Source: Flavobacteriales bacterium (lineage in GTDB: Bacteria; Bacteroidota; Bacteroidia; Flavobacteriales_F; PHOS-HE28). From it: 64,000 bases of DNA. Under the pieces are notes generated by a model. The model was not told the DNA's origin. It ran no database searches and was given only the letters and a program-made list of their open reading frames with translations. This document shows positions 42,911 through 52,360 of this stretch, in pieces. The position numbers and the translations under genes are program-made. Positions within the stretch are counted from its first letter, which is position 1, and the number at the start of each line of letters is the position of its first letter. The stretch lies in NCBI GenBank assembly GCA_016705955.1, contig JADJKO010000001.1, forward strand, positions 124,001 through 188,000, in the 5' to 3' direction.

Positions 42911-45760
42911 GCGCGCCCAGGAACGGGCCAAGGCCTGGCCGGTTAGCGAATCGCTCCGTTGCGCCAACTGTTCGGGTGTGCCGGTGAAGAGCACTTCACC
43001 ACCATGGTCGCCTCCTTCCGGGCCAAGGTCGATCACATGATCGGCACAGCGGATCACCTCCAGGTTGTGTTCGATGCATACCACGCTGTGGCCGTTCGTG
43101 ATGAGCATGTCGAAAGCGCGCATCAGCTTGGCGATATCGTGGAAGTGCAGCCCCGTGGTGGGTTCGTCGAAGATGAAGAGCGTCGGCTTCTCCTCCTGGC
43201 CTTTTGTGAGGAAGCTGGCCAGTTTGATCCGTTGCGCTTCACCACCACTAAGCGTGCTGCTGCTCTGGCCCAGTTTCACGTAGCCCATACCCGTGGCTTG
43301 CAGCGGGAGCAGTTTGGCCACGACACGCGTACATGCGGCGGTTGAAGCATGTGCTTGAAAAAGAGCGATGGCGTCATCCACGGTCATCGCCAGGACCTGC
43401 GAAACATCGTGATCGGCGAAACGGACATCCAGCACCTCATCCTTGAAGCGCCGACCCTTGCACGATTCACACGTCAGGCTGATGTCGGCCATGAACTGCA
43501 TTTCGATCCGCACTTCACCTTCCCCTTGGCATACCTCGCAACGGCCACCATCCACATTGAAGCTGAAGTGGCTCGGCTTGTACCCGCGAACCCGTGAGAT
43601 GTCCTGGTCCGAGAATAGCTGGCGCACTTCATCCCACGCCTTCACGTAGGTCACCGGGTTGCTGCGCGAGCTGCGACCGATCGGGTTCTGGTCCACCAGC
43701 TCCACCGATCCGATGCGATCCAGATCACCTTCCAGCGCGCTGTGTTCGCCCGGTCGTTCACTGAAGCCTTCGATGTGCCGCTTGAGCGCCGGATACAGGA
43801 TGCGTTTCACAAGAGTGGTCTTTCCACTGCCGCTCACACCGGTCACCACCGTGAGCATGTGCAAGGGGAAGTCCACGTCGATGTCCTTGAGGTTGTGCTC
43901 TCTCGCACCCCGCAGTTCCAGTCGGTCACGCACGGCACGTCGTCGCGCAGGGATCTCAATGGATAACCGACCGGTGAGGTATTGCGCGGTCAAGCCATCG
44001 CTGGTGATGAGTCCGGCGTGATCGCCGCTGTACACCACTTCGCCTCCATGGCTTCCCGCCATCGGGCCGAGGTCGATGATGTGGTCCGCTGCGCGCATCA
44101 CCTCTTCATCATGCTCCACTACAATGACCGTGTTGCCGAGGTCGCGCAGCTTTTTCAGCACGCCGATCAATCGCTCGGTATCGCGGGTGTGCAATCCGAT
44201 GCTCGGTTCATCCAGGATGTACATGCTGCCCACCAAGCTGCTGCCCAACGAGGTGGCCAGATCGATCCGCTGCGTTTCGCCGCCGCTCAGTGTATTGCTG
44301 CGCCGGTCCAGTGTGAGGTAGCCCACGCCGACATCCACGAGGTAGCGCAATCGATTTCCGATCTCCTTCAACAGGCGCGATGCGATGCGTTGATCGGTCG
44401 CATCCAACTTCAATTCCTCGAAGAAGCGGTGACAATCCGCGATCGGCATCCGCGCGAGCTCCGTGATATCCCGCCCCGCGAGCTTCACGTAACGCGCCTC
44501 GGCACGCAACCGCGTTCCGTTGCAGGTCTGGCAGGTGGTCTTACCGCGGTATCGGCTGGCGAGCACGCGGTATTGGATCTTGTAGCTCTTCTCCTCCACG
44601 TACCGGAAGAAGCGATCGATGCCGCGAACGCCCTTCGCGCCTTTCCAGAGGAGCGTGCGCTGATCGTCCGTGAGGTCATGGTAAGCGCGATGGATAGGGA
44701 AGTCGAATTGCTCGCTGTCACGAATGAAGTGCGCTTTCCATTCACTGAGCTTCTCACCGCGCCACGGTGCTACACAATCATCATACAGGCTCAGGCGCTT
44801 GTCGGGGATCACCAGGTCGCTGTCGATCCCGATCACGCTACCGTAGCCTTCGCAGGCCGGGCAGGCGCCCATTGCATCGTTGAAGCTGAACAGGTTCGGA
44901 CTCGGCTCCTCGAAGGTGATGCCATCCAATTCGAAGCGATCGTTGAAACCCATCTGACGGCCGTCATCGCCTAGCAGGATCAGTTCCCCCTGTCCTTCGA
45001 AGAAGGCGACTTCGGCACTGTCCGCAACGCGGCTCTCGTTCTCAAGGTCGCCCGGCAACACCGTGATGCGATCCAACACAAGGAACCAGGTTCCCTTCAA
45101 GGCCTTCTTACCGACCAGGAGTTCTTCAATGCGATGGACCTCCTTTCCATCATGCACACGCGCGAAGCCTTGTTGCTGCAAAATGGAAAGATGCTCACGC
45201 ACACTGCGTTCCGCAGGGATGTGTACTGGCGCGAGGACCATGACGAAGCTTCCTTCCGGATAGCCGTTCACTCCGGCCACGACGTCCTCCACGGTATGTC
45301 TGCGTACGATCCCGCCACTGGCCGGTGAAATGGTATGCCCGGCACGCGCGAAGAGCAACTTCAAATGGTCGTAGACCTCGGTGCTTGTGCCAACGGTGCT
45401 GCGCGGATTGCTCGTCAGGACCTTTTGTTCGATCGCGATCGCGGGGCTGATGCCGAGGATCCGGTCCACATCGGGTTTCTCCAAACGCCCCATGAATTGC
45501 CGCGCGTAGCTGCTCAGGCTTTCCACGTACCGGCGTTGCCCTTCCGCATAGAGCGTATCGAACGCAAGCGAACTCTTGCCACTTCCGCTCAACCCGGTGA
45601 TCACCACCAGTTTGCCGCGCGGAATGTCCACGCTGATGTTCTTCAGGTTGTGTACGCGCGCACCTTCCACGCGGATGGTGCCACGACGCAAGCGGTTCAC
45701 GCTTTCCTGCCGGTCATTGGCAGGCGCATCGGAAATGATCTTGGGATCTTGGCTGGACAA
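42899..45760 (-). CDS. uvrA: Excinuclease ABC subunit A
   Basis: A 953-aa DNA-damage sensor of nucleotide excision repair that loads UvrB. Two ABC ATPase modules are present: Walker A GLSGSGKSSLAFDT and GVSGSGKTTLVK, signatures NTLSGGETQRI and STLSGGEAQRI. Zinc-finger cysteine pairs lie in CPACEGYG/CQTCNGTR and CEVCQGEG/CESCKGRR. The length is normal for UvrA. It lies alone on the minus strand between the surface-protein genes and the polysaccharide locus, and its divergent neighbour starts 82 bp upstream. Confidence 0.97.
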   Translation of the reverse strand: MSSQDPKIISDAPANDRQESVNRLRRGTIRVEGARVHNLKNISVDIPRGKLVVITGLSGSGKSSLAFDTLYAEGQRRYVESLSSYARQFMGRLEKPDVDRILGISPAIAIEQKVLTSNPRSTVGTSTEVYDHLKLLFARAGHTISPASGGIVRRHTVEDVVAGVNGYPEGSFVMVLAPVHIPAERSVREHLSILQQQGFARVHDGKEVHRIEELLVGKKALKGTWFLVLDRITVLPGDLENESRVADSAEVAFFEGQGELILLGDDGRQMGFNDRFELDGITFEEPSPNLFSFNDAMGACPACEGYGSVIGIDSDLVIPDKRLSLYDDCVAPWRGEKLSEWKAHFIRDSEQFDFPIHRAYHDLTDDQRTLLWKGAKGVRGIDRFFRYVEEKSYKIQYRVLASRYRGKTTCQTCNGTRLRAEARYVKLAGRDITELARMPIADCHRFFEELKLDATDQRIASRLLKEIGNRLRYLVDVGVGYLTLDRRSNTLSGGETQRIDLATSLGSSLVGSMYILDEPSIGLHTRDTERLIGVLKKLRDLGNTVIVVEHDEEVMRAADHIIDLGPMAGSHGGEVVYSGDHAGLITSDGLTAQYLTGRLSIEIPARRRAVRDRLELRGAREHNLKDIDVDFPLHMLTVVTGVSGSGKTTLVKRILYPALKRHIEGFSERPGEHSALEGDLDRIGSVELVDQNPIGRSSRSNPVTYVKAWDEVRQLFSDQDISRVRGYKPSHFSFNVDGGRCEVCQGEGEVRIEMQFMADISLTCESCKGRRFKDEVLDVRFADHDVSQVLAMTVDDAIALFQAHASTAACTRVVAKLLPLQATGMGYVKLGQSSSTLSGGEAQRIKLASFLTKGQEEKPTLFIFDEPTTGLHFHDIAKLMRAFDMLITNGHSVVCIEHNLEVIRCADHVIDLGPEGGDHGGEVLFTGTPEQLAQRSDSLTGQALARSWARSAQ

Positions 45761-45841
45761 ACGAACGGACCGATCTAGCGAAGGGGGGCCGAAATTACTC
45801 GTTCACCGCCCGGCTTCGGGTCATGATCCTACTTTCGCGCC

Positions 45842-46765
45842 ATGGCCGAACGGGTACTTATCACGGGTGGGGCGGGATTCATCGGGTCCACGTTGTGCGC
45901 GCATCTCGCTGCGAAGGGACAGGAGGTGTGGGTGATGGATGACCTGAGTTTCGGCCGACGTGAATTGGCGCCGGTGCCGGACACTCGGTTCCTCCGCGTG
46001 GATATCCGGAAGCGGGAGGAGGTGAGCGCGGCCATCCGAAGGGTCGCTCCGGAAACGGTGCTCCATCTCGCGGCCATCCACTTCATCCCGTATTGCAACC
46101 AGCACCCGGTGGAAGCTGCGGACATCAACATCAACGGCACGATCCATGTGTTGGATGCCGCGCACGCCGCAGGGTCGGTGCAACAGGTCTTCGTGGCCAG
46201 TACCGCAGCGGTCTATCCCATCGCGGATGGTGCGATGGCGGAGACACATCCGACCGGTCCGATGGACATTTACGGCACCACCAAATTAGCAACCGAGCGG
46301 ATCGCGTCGGAGTTCTGTCTTCGCACGAGGATCCCGACGATCGTCGGGCGGTTCTTCAATGCCTTCGGACCGAACGAGACCAACCCGCATCTGTTCCCGG
46401 AGATCCAGAAACAAGTGCTTGCCGGAGCGCGGACCTTGAAGCTCGGCAACCTCGATCCGAAGCGCGACTTCATTCACACCTCCGATATGGCCGAGGCCAT
46501 GGACGCGCTGTTGCGCGTGAACATTGAAGGGTGCGAGGTGTTCAACATCGGGCGCGGGATCGAATACAGTGTGCGCGAGATCGTGGAAGCCTTTGCGCGG
46601 CAATTGGGAGAGGAGTTGACGATCGATGTGGATCCGGCCCGTGTCCGCGCCGTGGAGCGCATGCATTTGCTCGCGGATGTGACCAAGTTGAAGCGCCGCA
46701 CCGGTTGGACCCCGAAGTGGGGCATTGATGAAGGGGTGGCCACCTTGTTGAAGGAAACGGTCTAG
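45842..46765 (+). CDS. NAD-dependent epimerase/dehydratase (extended SDR), UDP-sugar type
   Basis: A 307-aa extended SDR. The cofactor motif is LITGGAGFIGSTLC, with an acidic VMDDLSF strand that favours NAD. The catalytic motif is MDIYGTTKLATE (Y-x3-K), preceded by FVASTAAVYP. Similar enzymes epimerise or dehydrate UDP-glucose-type sugars for glycans. It is the first gene of the polysaccharide-type locus. TACTTTCG, one base off the -7 consensus, lies only five bases before the ATG. The exact substrate is not determinable. Confidence 0.88.
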   Translation: MAERVLITGGAGFIGSTLCAHLAAKGQEVWVMDDLSFGRRELAPVPDTRFLRVDIRKREEVSAAIRRVAPETVLHLAAIHFIPYCNQHPVEAADININGTIHVLDAAHAAGSVQQVFVASTAAVYPIADGAMAETHPTGPMDIYGTTKLATERIASEFCLRTRIPTIVGRFFNAFGPNETNPHLFPEIQKQVLAGARTLKLGNLDPKRDFIHTSDMAEAMDALLRVNIEGCEVFNIGRGIEYSVREIVEAFARQLGEELTIDVDPARVRAVERMHLLADVTKLKRRTGWTPKWGIDEGVATLLKETV

Positions 46766-46789
46766 GTGGCCATGGCCGCTCTCGTGAAT

Positions 46790-47903
46790 ATGCGCATCGC
46801 ACTTTGCACGGATGGGATCTATCCGCTGGCGATGGGCGGCATGCAGCGGCACTCCCGATCGCTTGCCGAACATCTGGCGCGCGTTCCGGGGATCGAACTG
46901 GTGGTGATCCACCCGCATAGCGAAGTGGTGTTCGACCCGGCGCTGGGGATCCAGGAAGTGCGGGTTGCACCGTTGGATGAAGCGCGGACCTACCTCGGCG
47001 AACTGTACCGGTACAGCGGGCGGGTGGCCATTGCGTTGAAAGGCATCCGGCCGAACGTGATCCTTTCGCAAGGCTTCTGTGTGTGGAAGGATAGCGCGCA
47101 ATTCCGTGATCGGCTGATCGTGATGCCGCACGGACTGGAAATGTTCCAAGGCCTTTCATTGAAGGACCGGGCCATCGGACTTCCGTTCCGTTGGGCATTG
47201 CGCCGTGTGGTCCGGCGCGCTTCGCTGGTGGTCTCATTGGGCGGCAAGCTCACGCCGATGCTTCAAGGCCTCGTGCAGGGATCACTGACCCGTGTGGTCG
47301 TATTGCCCAACGCGACGGAGTTGCCCGAACATGCACCCACCTATCCGCCATCGCCCGGTCCATTGGAGTTGTTGTTCGTTGGTCGCTTCGCGTTCAACAA
47401 AGGGATCGATGTACTGATGAGCGTGGCGGAACGATTGATCTCGGAAGGCAAGAAGGACCTGGTCCGCTTCACGCTTGCCGGTGACGGACCGGAACGCGCG
47501 GCCATGGAGAGGCGTGGGATCCCCGCGAATGTGGTGTTGGCGGGTCGAGTGGATGATGCACGATTGGACGAACTCTTCACGGCCGGCCACGGCTTGGTCC
47601 TGCCTACGCGCTTCGAGGGAATGCCCACGGTGGTGCTGGAGGCCATGGCGCGCGCACGGCCGGTGATCGTAAGTGACGTGGGTGCTTCTGCGGAACTAGT
47701 GGACCATTCCAACGGTTTCCTTCTCCCTGCTGGCGAGCCGGAAGCGCTTCACCGAGCCGATCATCGCCCTCGCCGGAATGGATCGCGATGAACGCAAGAG
47801 AATGGGTGCAGCAGGAAGGGTGAAGGTCGAAGCCTCGTTCACGTGGTCCGCAGTAACGCAGCGCTTCGTGGCTCTTTGCGCGGAGATCGCTCAACGCGGA
47901 TAG
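46790..47903 (+). pseudogene. GT4 glycosyltransferase with a frameshift near the C-terminus
   Basis: The first ~320 codons are a good GT4 glycosyltransferase: MRIALCTDGIYPLAMGGMQRH, the LLFVGRFAFNKGIDVLM linker, and the donor site PTRFEGMPTVVLEAMARARPVIVSDVG. The reading frame then goes off at about 47745 and stops at 47791. In the +1 frame the expected C-terminus continues to 47903: EPIIALAGMDRDERKRMGAA and SFTWSAVTQRFVALCAE. Removing one base from GCGCTTCACC gives the natural sequence GEPEALTEPIIALAG. The lost tail is the last ~50 residues, including a helix that packs on the N-domain. It may be a true lesion or a consensus error. A GTG at 46766 and an ATG at 46772 are alternative starts. 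Confidence 0.85.
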
Positions 47904-47933
47904 CAGCCCTGCGAGACGGGTTGGATCGCGCGG

Positions 47934-48827
47934 TTATTCCTTGATCAACTTGGCGCCCCACAGTTCGTTCACGCGCAACACATATGGTCCGGTTGCGAGT
48001 GAAGGTGGTTGGATGGTCAAGATCCCTCCATTCCGAGCAAGAGGGGCCGACCGCCACACCGATCGGCCTTGGGCATCGAACAATTCGACGGAGGTGATGG
48101 GTCGGCCGTCTTCAAGAGAGACGAGGATCCGATCCGTGAAGACAGAAGGCCAAGCCCGAAGTTCAATGATGGCTTCATTCCTGTCGATCCCATTCACAGC
48201 GTCCGCATCGAAAGCGGTGATGAATGCCACGGGTGCTTGGTCCGTACCGCTGATGGTTTGTGATCCCATGTTGAGTACGGAGGCGACCCCCGTCCATGGA
48301 CCGGTGTATTGCGGTGCAACGAAAAGGCCCAGCGTGGACTCGGAGATCCCGTTCAATTCGGTCACATCGTAATGGAGATCCACCACTACCGCATCCGTAT
48401 TCGATTGAGGCGTTGTGATCCGGTACCAACGGGCGATGCTCCACACGCCATTCGAGGCTTGCACCGGCGTGTGGCCACGTTCCACCACAAGGTCGGCTCC
48501 GGCATAGTCCGTTGAAAGCGTGGCACCCAACCCGCCGGGCACGGCATTGGACAGGGGACCCGGAAGAGCCCAAGTCGCTTTTTCCGTTCCAGTGCCGGTT
48601 ACGGGAGCCCCATCCTGTTCCACCAGAACACCTTCTGTTCCAAGGTCGATCAAGCCATGGTTCACCACTTGCGCCCCGGTTCCGAGTTGCCACGTGAGCG
48701 ACCCCACCACTTCCATGGTCGTTCCCGGCATCACTGTAAGCGTGCCCCCGGACAATGCCATATCCTGCGCGGTGGCCACCAAAGTGGAGCACATAGCGGC
48801 TGCGGCAATGGATCGGAATGAAAGCAT
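47934..48827 (-). CDS. Secreted protein with T9SS type A-like sorting domain
   Basis: A 297-aa protein with a signal peptide (MLSFRSIAAAAMCSTLVATAQ). The body starts with short beta strands (LSGGTLTVMPGTTMEVVGSL, QVVNHGLIDLGTEGVLVEQDG), a pattern typical of passenger-like T9SS substrates. A VELFDAQGRSVWR segment and the closing LATGPYVLRVNELWGAKLIKE resemble a type A sorting domain. It is on the opposite strand to the polysaccharide genes and convergent with the GT4 gene. No other function can be assigned. The ATG at 48827 gives the signal peptide. Confidence 0.75.
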   Translation of the reverse strand: MLSFRSIAAAAMCSTLVATAQDMALSGGTLTVMPGTTMEVVGSLTWQLGTGAQVVNHGLIDLGTEGVLVEQDGAPVTGTGTEKATWALPGPLSNAVPGGLGATLSTDYAGADLVVERGHTPVQASNGVWSIARWYRITTPQSNTDAVVVDLHYDVTELNGISESTLGLFVAPQYTGPWTGVASVLNMGSQTISGTDQAPVAFITAFDADAVNGIDRNEAIIELRAWPSVFTDRILVSLEDGRPITSVELFDAQGRSVWRSAPLARNGGILTIQPPSLATGPYVLRVNELWGAKLIKE

Positions 48828-48874
48828 GGGTGGGCAAGATAGCAAGCCGACCGGTCGCGGCCTGCGCCGATCGC

Positions 48875-48882
48875 TAGCTTTG
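48875..48882 (+). promoter_or_regulatory. -7 element for the locus starting at 48900
   Basis: TAGCTTTG matches TAnnTTTG perfectly and lies 18 bases before the ATG at 48900, within the 72-bp region between divergent genes. Confidence 0.5.
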
Positions 48883-48899
48883 GCCGCAAACCGCGGAAT

Positions 48900-49301
48900 A
48901 TGGATGTGTTTGGTTTCGTGATGGATCATATGGGGCAATTCGCGCCGTACGATATCCCCAACCTCCTTTTCGCGGTGCTATCCGCAGCAGTGCTGGGTTA
49001 CGCCATGGCACGCTGGGGCGCCGGGGCTTCTGGTCCGGATGCCAGAGCATTGGTGTTGTGGGCGGCATCAGCCGCACTCGGTACCGGCTTTGTGCGTTCT
49101 CAGCTTCCGTTGGCCGTTGGGCTTCTCGCCTTGGTCGTACTGGCCAAAGGCAATGACGGTCCTCGACAGGAGCGTGTCCTGGTCTTCAGCGCACTGATCT
49201 TCGGCTTGGGGTGCGGCAGTGGCGCCAGTCTTATCGCACTCGCAGTGGGCATTCCGTACATCCTTGTGGTGCGCTGGGCGTTCGGCGTGAAGCGTTCCTG
49301 A
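48900..49301 (+). CDS. Small multispanning membrane protein, unknown
   Basis: A 133-aa protein with four likely transmembrane helices (NLLFAVLSAAVLGYAMARW, ALVLWAASAALGTGF, LPLAVGLLALVVLA and LIALAVGIPYILVVRWAF). I do not recognise a family. It lies four bases before a CotH gene and behind its own promoter, so it probably opens the operon that contains CotH, the O-antigen-ligase-like gene and the phosphoesterase. It may be an accessory membrane partner for surface modification. Confidence 0.6.
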   Translation: MDVFGFVMDHMGQFAPYDIPNLLFAVLSAAVLGYAMARWGAGASGPDARALVLWAASAALGTGFVRSQLPLAVGLLALVVLAKGNDGPRQERVLVFSALIFGLGCGSGASLIALAVGIPYILVVRWAFGVKRS

Positions 49302-49304
49302 GCG

Positions 49305-50955
49305 ATGATGAAGGAAGGCCGCAATTCGTGGCCCGGTCCGGTACTGGCCTTGGCGGTCATGGCATCAGCGGCATTCAGCTTGGCGGTCGGACGTGGCGAA
49401 CACGTACCGCGCGCTTCGGATCACGGTCCAGTTCCTATCATATCACCGGAGAACGCTTTTCTCGAGCCGGGGGGAAAGATCACGATCCGAACATCTGCAG
49501 GCAGCCGGCTATGGTACGGGCACCAAGGTGATCCGCCTGTGATCACAACAAGTGATGGGGTGGTCCTTCGCGTTGAACCACATTCGCGCTCCATCGCACG
49601 CATGCTGGCTACGCCCACGGCGATGCATTGGCGGCACCCGATGCCGGGGCTTCCGGAAGCCGTGGTCGTTCGTGCCGCAGAGGGTGATCGTTCGCATGGG
49701 CCATTCGTCATGCGGACGTATCTAGCGGACCTTCACGGCGACCTGCCTGTGATCTCCATCGCTGTGGAAGAGGATGATCTTTTCGGCGCTTCTCGTGGGA
49801 TCGCCGTGGTGGGTGATGGGATCCTGAAGGCCTCGCAGGAGGTCCTGACATCATACGCCCAGGATCTACGCTGGTGGAAGTATCCTGGCAACTATCACGG
49901 GAGAGGAAAGGGATGGCAACGCGAAGCGCGCATGCAGATCATCGGCAACGATGGCCGCGAAATACTTCAAACCGACGTGGGCCTTCGGATCAACGGGCAA
50001 ATGACCCGTGGGTTCCCACAGCATGCTTTCCGCTTGTTGTTCAAGGACCCGTTGCCCATCGGACCGTTCACGGGCGGCCAAGGCAAAGGCGCACGGTCCT
50101 TGGTCCTGCGCGCGGCCGGTAACGACCAGGTGAAGGCGATGATGCGTGACGCTTACCAGCATGCATTGTGTGCCGGGATGCCTTTCGAGACTTCACGGGC
50201 TATGACCTGTGTGCTGTACATCAACGGTGCGTACATGGGGGTGTATCATTTGCGTGAGCGGATCGACGAGAAGGAGCTCGCCCGCCGGTATGACGTGTCC
50301 GCGAAGCGGATCACGATCCTGGAGGACAAGAATGAACTGTACCGCGGGGATAGTGTCGATATGGAGCGCTTCCTGCGATTGATGTCCCGCACCGAGAAAT
50401 GGAACGGCAAGGACCCTGTTTGGCTCGATACCTTGGAAGCACACCTGGACGTGAACGGCTTCCTGACCTACATGGCCTCACAAATGGTCCTGGGGAATAT
50501 GGATTGGCCGCGCCAGAACGTGAAGTATTGGCGCTACACGGGAAAGCCGCGAGATCAGGCGCCGTTGGATGGTCGGTGGTATTTCATCATGGGCGATTCC
50601 GACCTCGGGTCCGGTGCGAACGCCCCGGTATCAACGGATCTGTTCGTCAAGGTAAAGGCTGCCCATGTGCCGGTATCACGGTTGTTCCTGGCCATGCTTC
50701 GTTCACCGGAGTTGAAGGAACGGTTCACCCAGATCTGCATCGGCTCATCAACGGTCCGCCTCGCCATCGACCTGCGTACATAGGATGGATAGTCTTGTAG
50801 GCTTGATGGAGCCTGAAATGGAGCGACATACCGCCCGTTGGAGAAAGCCGACGGATATTGCGGCTTGGCGCACCGAAGTTGCGGTCATGCGCGGATTCGC
50901 AGAACAACGCGCCGGTATCGTGCGAGAGCAGATGAACGCATTTGAAAAGCCCTGA
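49305..50955 (+). pseudogene. CotH kinase-family protein, frameshifted near the C-terminus
   Basis: The 5' part (to 50783) encodes a signal-anchor (VLALAVMASAAFSLAVG), a beta-rich N-domain and a CotH domain: DVGLRINGQMTRGFPQHAFRL, LRAAGNDQVKAMMRDAYQ, YMGVYHLRERIDEKELARRY and the metal-binding WYFIMGDSDLGSG. It then stops. The expected CotH tail (MDSLVGLMEPEMERHTARWR, RGFAEQRAGIVREQMNAFEK) is encoded in another frame, ending at 50955. Two single-base deletions, in TGCATCGG and ACATAGGATG, reconcile the frames through HRLINGP. The gene sits four bases after the small membrane gene. It may be a broken gene or assembly error. Confidence 0.85.
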
Positions 50956-50967
50956 TCGGACCGCGCC

Positions 50968-52329
50968 ATGCTGACCTTCCTACGCGGACACTGGCAGTTG
51001 ATCTTCGTGATGCTCGTCTGGTTGGGCGTTGGCTTCTTCCTGCAACAAGCCGTGTTCGCTCTTCTGCCGTTGTCGGTCTTCTTCTTCAAGCAGCGCGACC
51101 TCTGGCCGGAGATCCTGTTCGGCCTGCTCATCGTCCTTGTGCTCTCGGACATGGAGAAGGATCTCTTCCTGAAGATGATCGTCTTCAAGAGTGCGAAGAA
51201 CTTCTACATCCTGGCGGTGGCGGGCATCTTCCTGCTGGAGACCAACCGCTTCATGCCCTTGTCCCGGGTGTTCAACATCTTCCTTCCGTTCTTCCTGTAT
51301 AGCATCTTCCCGCTGTTGTTCTCGAACAGTATCATCGTCGCCGTGGAGAAGACCATTTCCTACGCACTCATGTTCATGGTGGTGCCGAACTACGTGCTCT
51401 ATTGCTACCGGCGCCAAGGATGGTCGTTCTTCCGCAACCTGATATTCTTCATGACCGCTATCCTTCTATTCGGATTCGTGTTGCAGGCCATGGACCCGGT
51501 GTATTCACACGTGATGGGACGGTTCCGTGGAATGTTCGGGAACCCGAACGGCATGGCGATCTACTGCTTCCTCTTCATCATGTTGGCGTCCGTGGTAAAT
51601 ACGCTGAATCGCAACTTGTTCTCATTCCGGGAGCGCCTCGTGATCTTCGGTACCATCTTCTATTTCCTTCTCATGTCGGGTTCTCGCGCATCGTTGACCT
51701 CTGCGGCCATCTTCCTCATCTTCCATCGCTTCTTCGCGAGTTCGCCGATGCTGGGCTTTGTAGGCTTGGTGGGCTTCGTCCTTGCCGTGGAATTGGTGAG
51801 TTCCAACCTCGAAATGATCATCACGTACTTCGGATTGGCGGAGTACTTCCGACTGAATACGCTGGAGAATGGAAGCGGTCGGTATTTCGCTTGGGACTTC
51901 GCATGGCAGCACATCCAACGGTTCTTCGTTTTCGGGGGAGGTTTCGCGAATGACGAGACGATCATGCGCAAGTACCGCCTTTATCTGGAGAGCCAAGGGC
52001 ACCAAGGAGGCGTCCATAATACCTACCTCTCCATGTGGCTCAATGTCGGCATCGTCGGGTTGACCATCTTCCTGCGCAGCCTTCTTCTGCTGTTCATCAA
52101 AGCGAGCAAATTGGTGCCGATGAGCCTGGCCATCATGTTCGCCACCCTGTTCTCCCTGATGTATGAATCGTGGCTTGTTGGATCGCTCAATCCATACACC
52201 ATCGTCCTGCTGATGATCATGACGGTGGTGACCGAGCCGGAGATCGCGAATTGGCAGGAGGAGAACGATGGCGAACCGCAGGACGATGGGGAGGATGGTG
52301 CGCAGCCCATCCGGATGGCGGTTGCCTGA
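50968..52329 (+). CDS. O-antigen ligase/polymerase-like membrane protein (Wzy/WaaL type)
   Basis: A 453-aa protein with ten to twelve hydrophobic helices. The family hallmark is the large periplasmic loop, here with FRGMFGNPNGMAIYCF, LLMSGSRASL and the conserved H-x-x-Y/GGVHNTYLSMWLNVGIVG. Such enzymes polymerise or ligate lipid-linked glycans at the outer face of the inner membrane. The C-terminus ends in an acidic tail. It starts 13 bases after the frameshifted CotH gene. Polymerase versus ligase cannot be decided by eye. Confidence 0.85.
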   Translation: MLTFLRGHWQLIFVMLVWLGVGFFLQQAVFALLPLSVFFFKQRDLWPEILFGLLIVLVLSDMEKDLFLKMIVFKSAKNFYILAVAGIFLLETNRFMPLSRVFNIFLPFFLYSIFPLLFSNSIIVAVEKTISYALMFMVVPNYVLYCYRRQGWSFFRNLIFFMTAILLFGFVLQAMDPVYSHVMGRFRGMFGNPNGMAIYCFLFIMLASVVNTLNRNLFSFRERLVIFGTIFYFLLMSGSRASLTSAAIFLIFHRFFASSPMLGFVGLVGFVLAVELVSSNLEMIITYFGLAEYFRLNTLENGSGRYFAWDFAWQHIQRFFVFGGGFANDETIMRKYRLYLESQGHQGGVHNTYLSMWLNVGIVGLTIFLRSLLLLFIKASKLVPMSLAIMFATLFSLMYESWLVGSLNPYTIVLLMIMTVVTEPEIANWQEENDGEPQDDGEDGAQPIRMAVA

Positions 52330-52360
52330 GGCCGTCGCAACTACCTTCGCCGACCTTCCG

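Noticed and set aside
43982..44974. A 330-codon plus-strand frame inside uvrA
   Set aside because: Antisense to conserved uvrA ATPase modules; no start context and no recognisable motifs.
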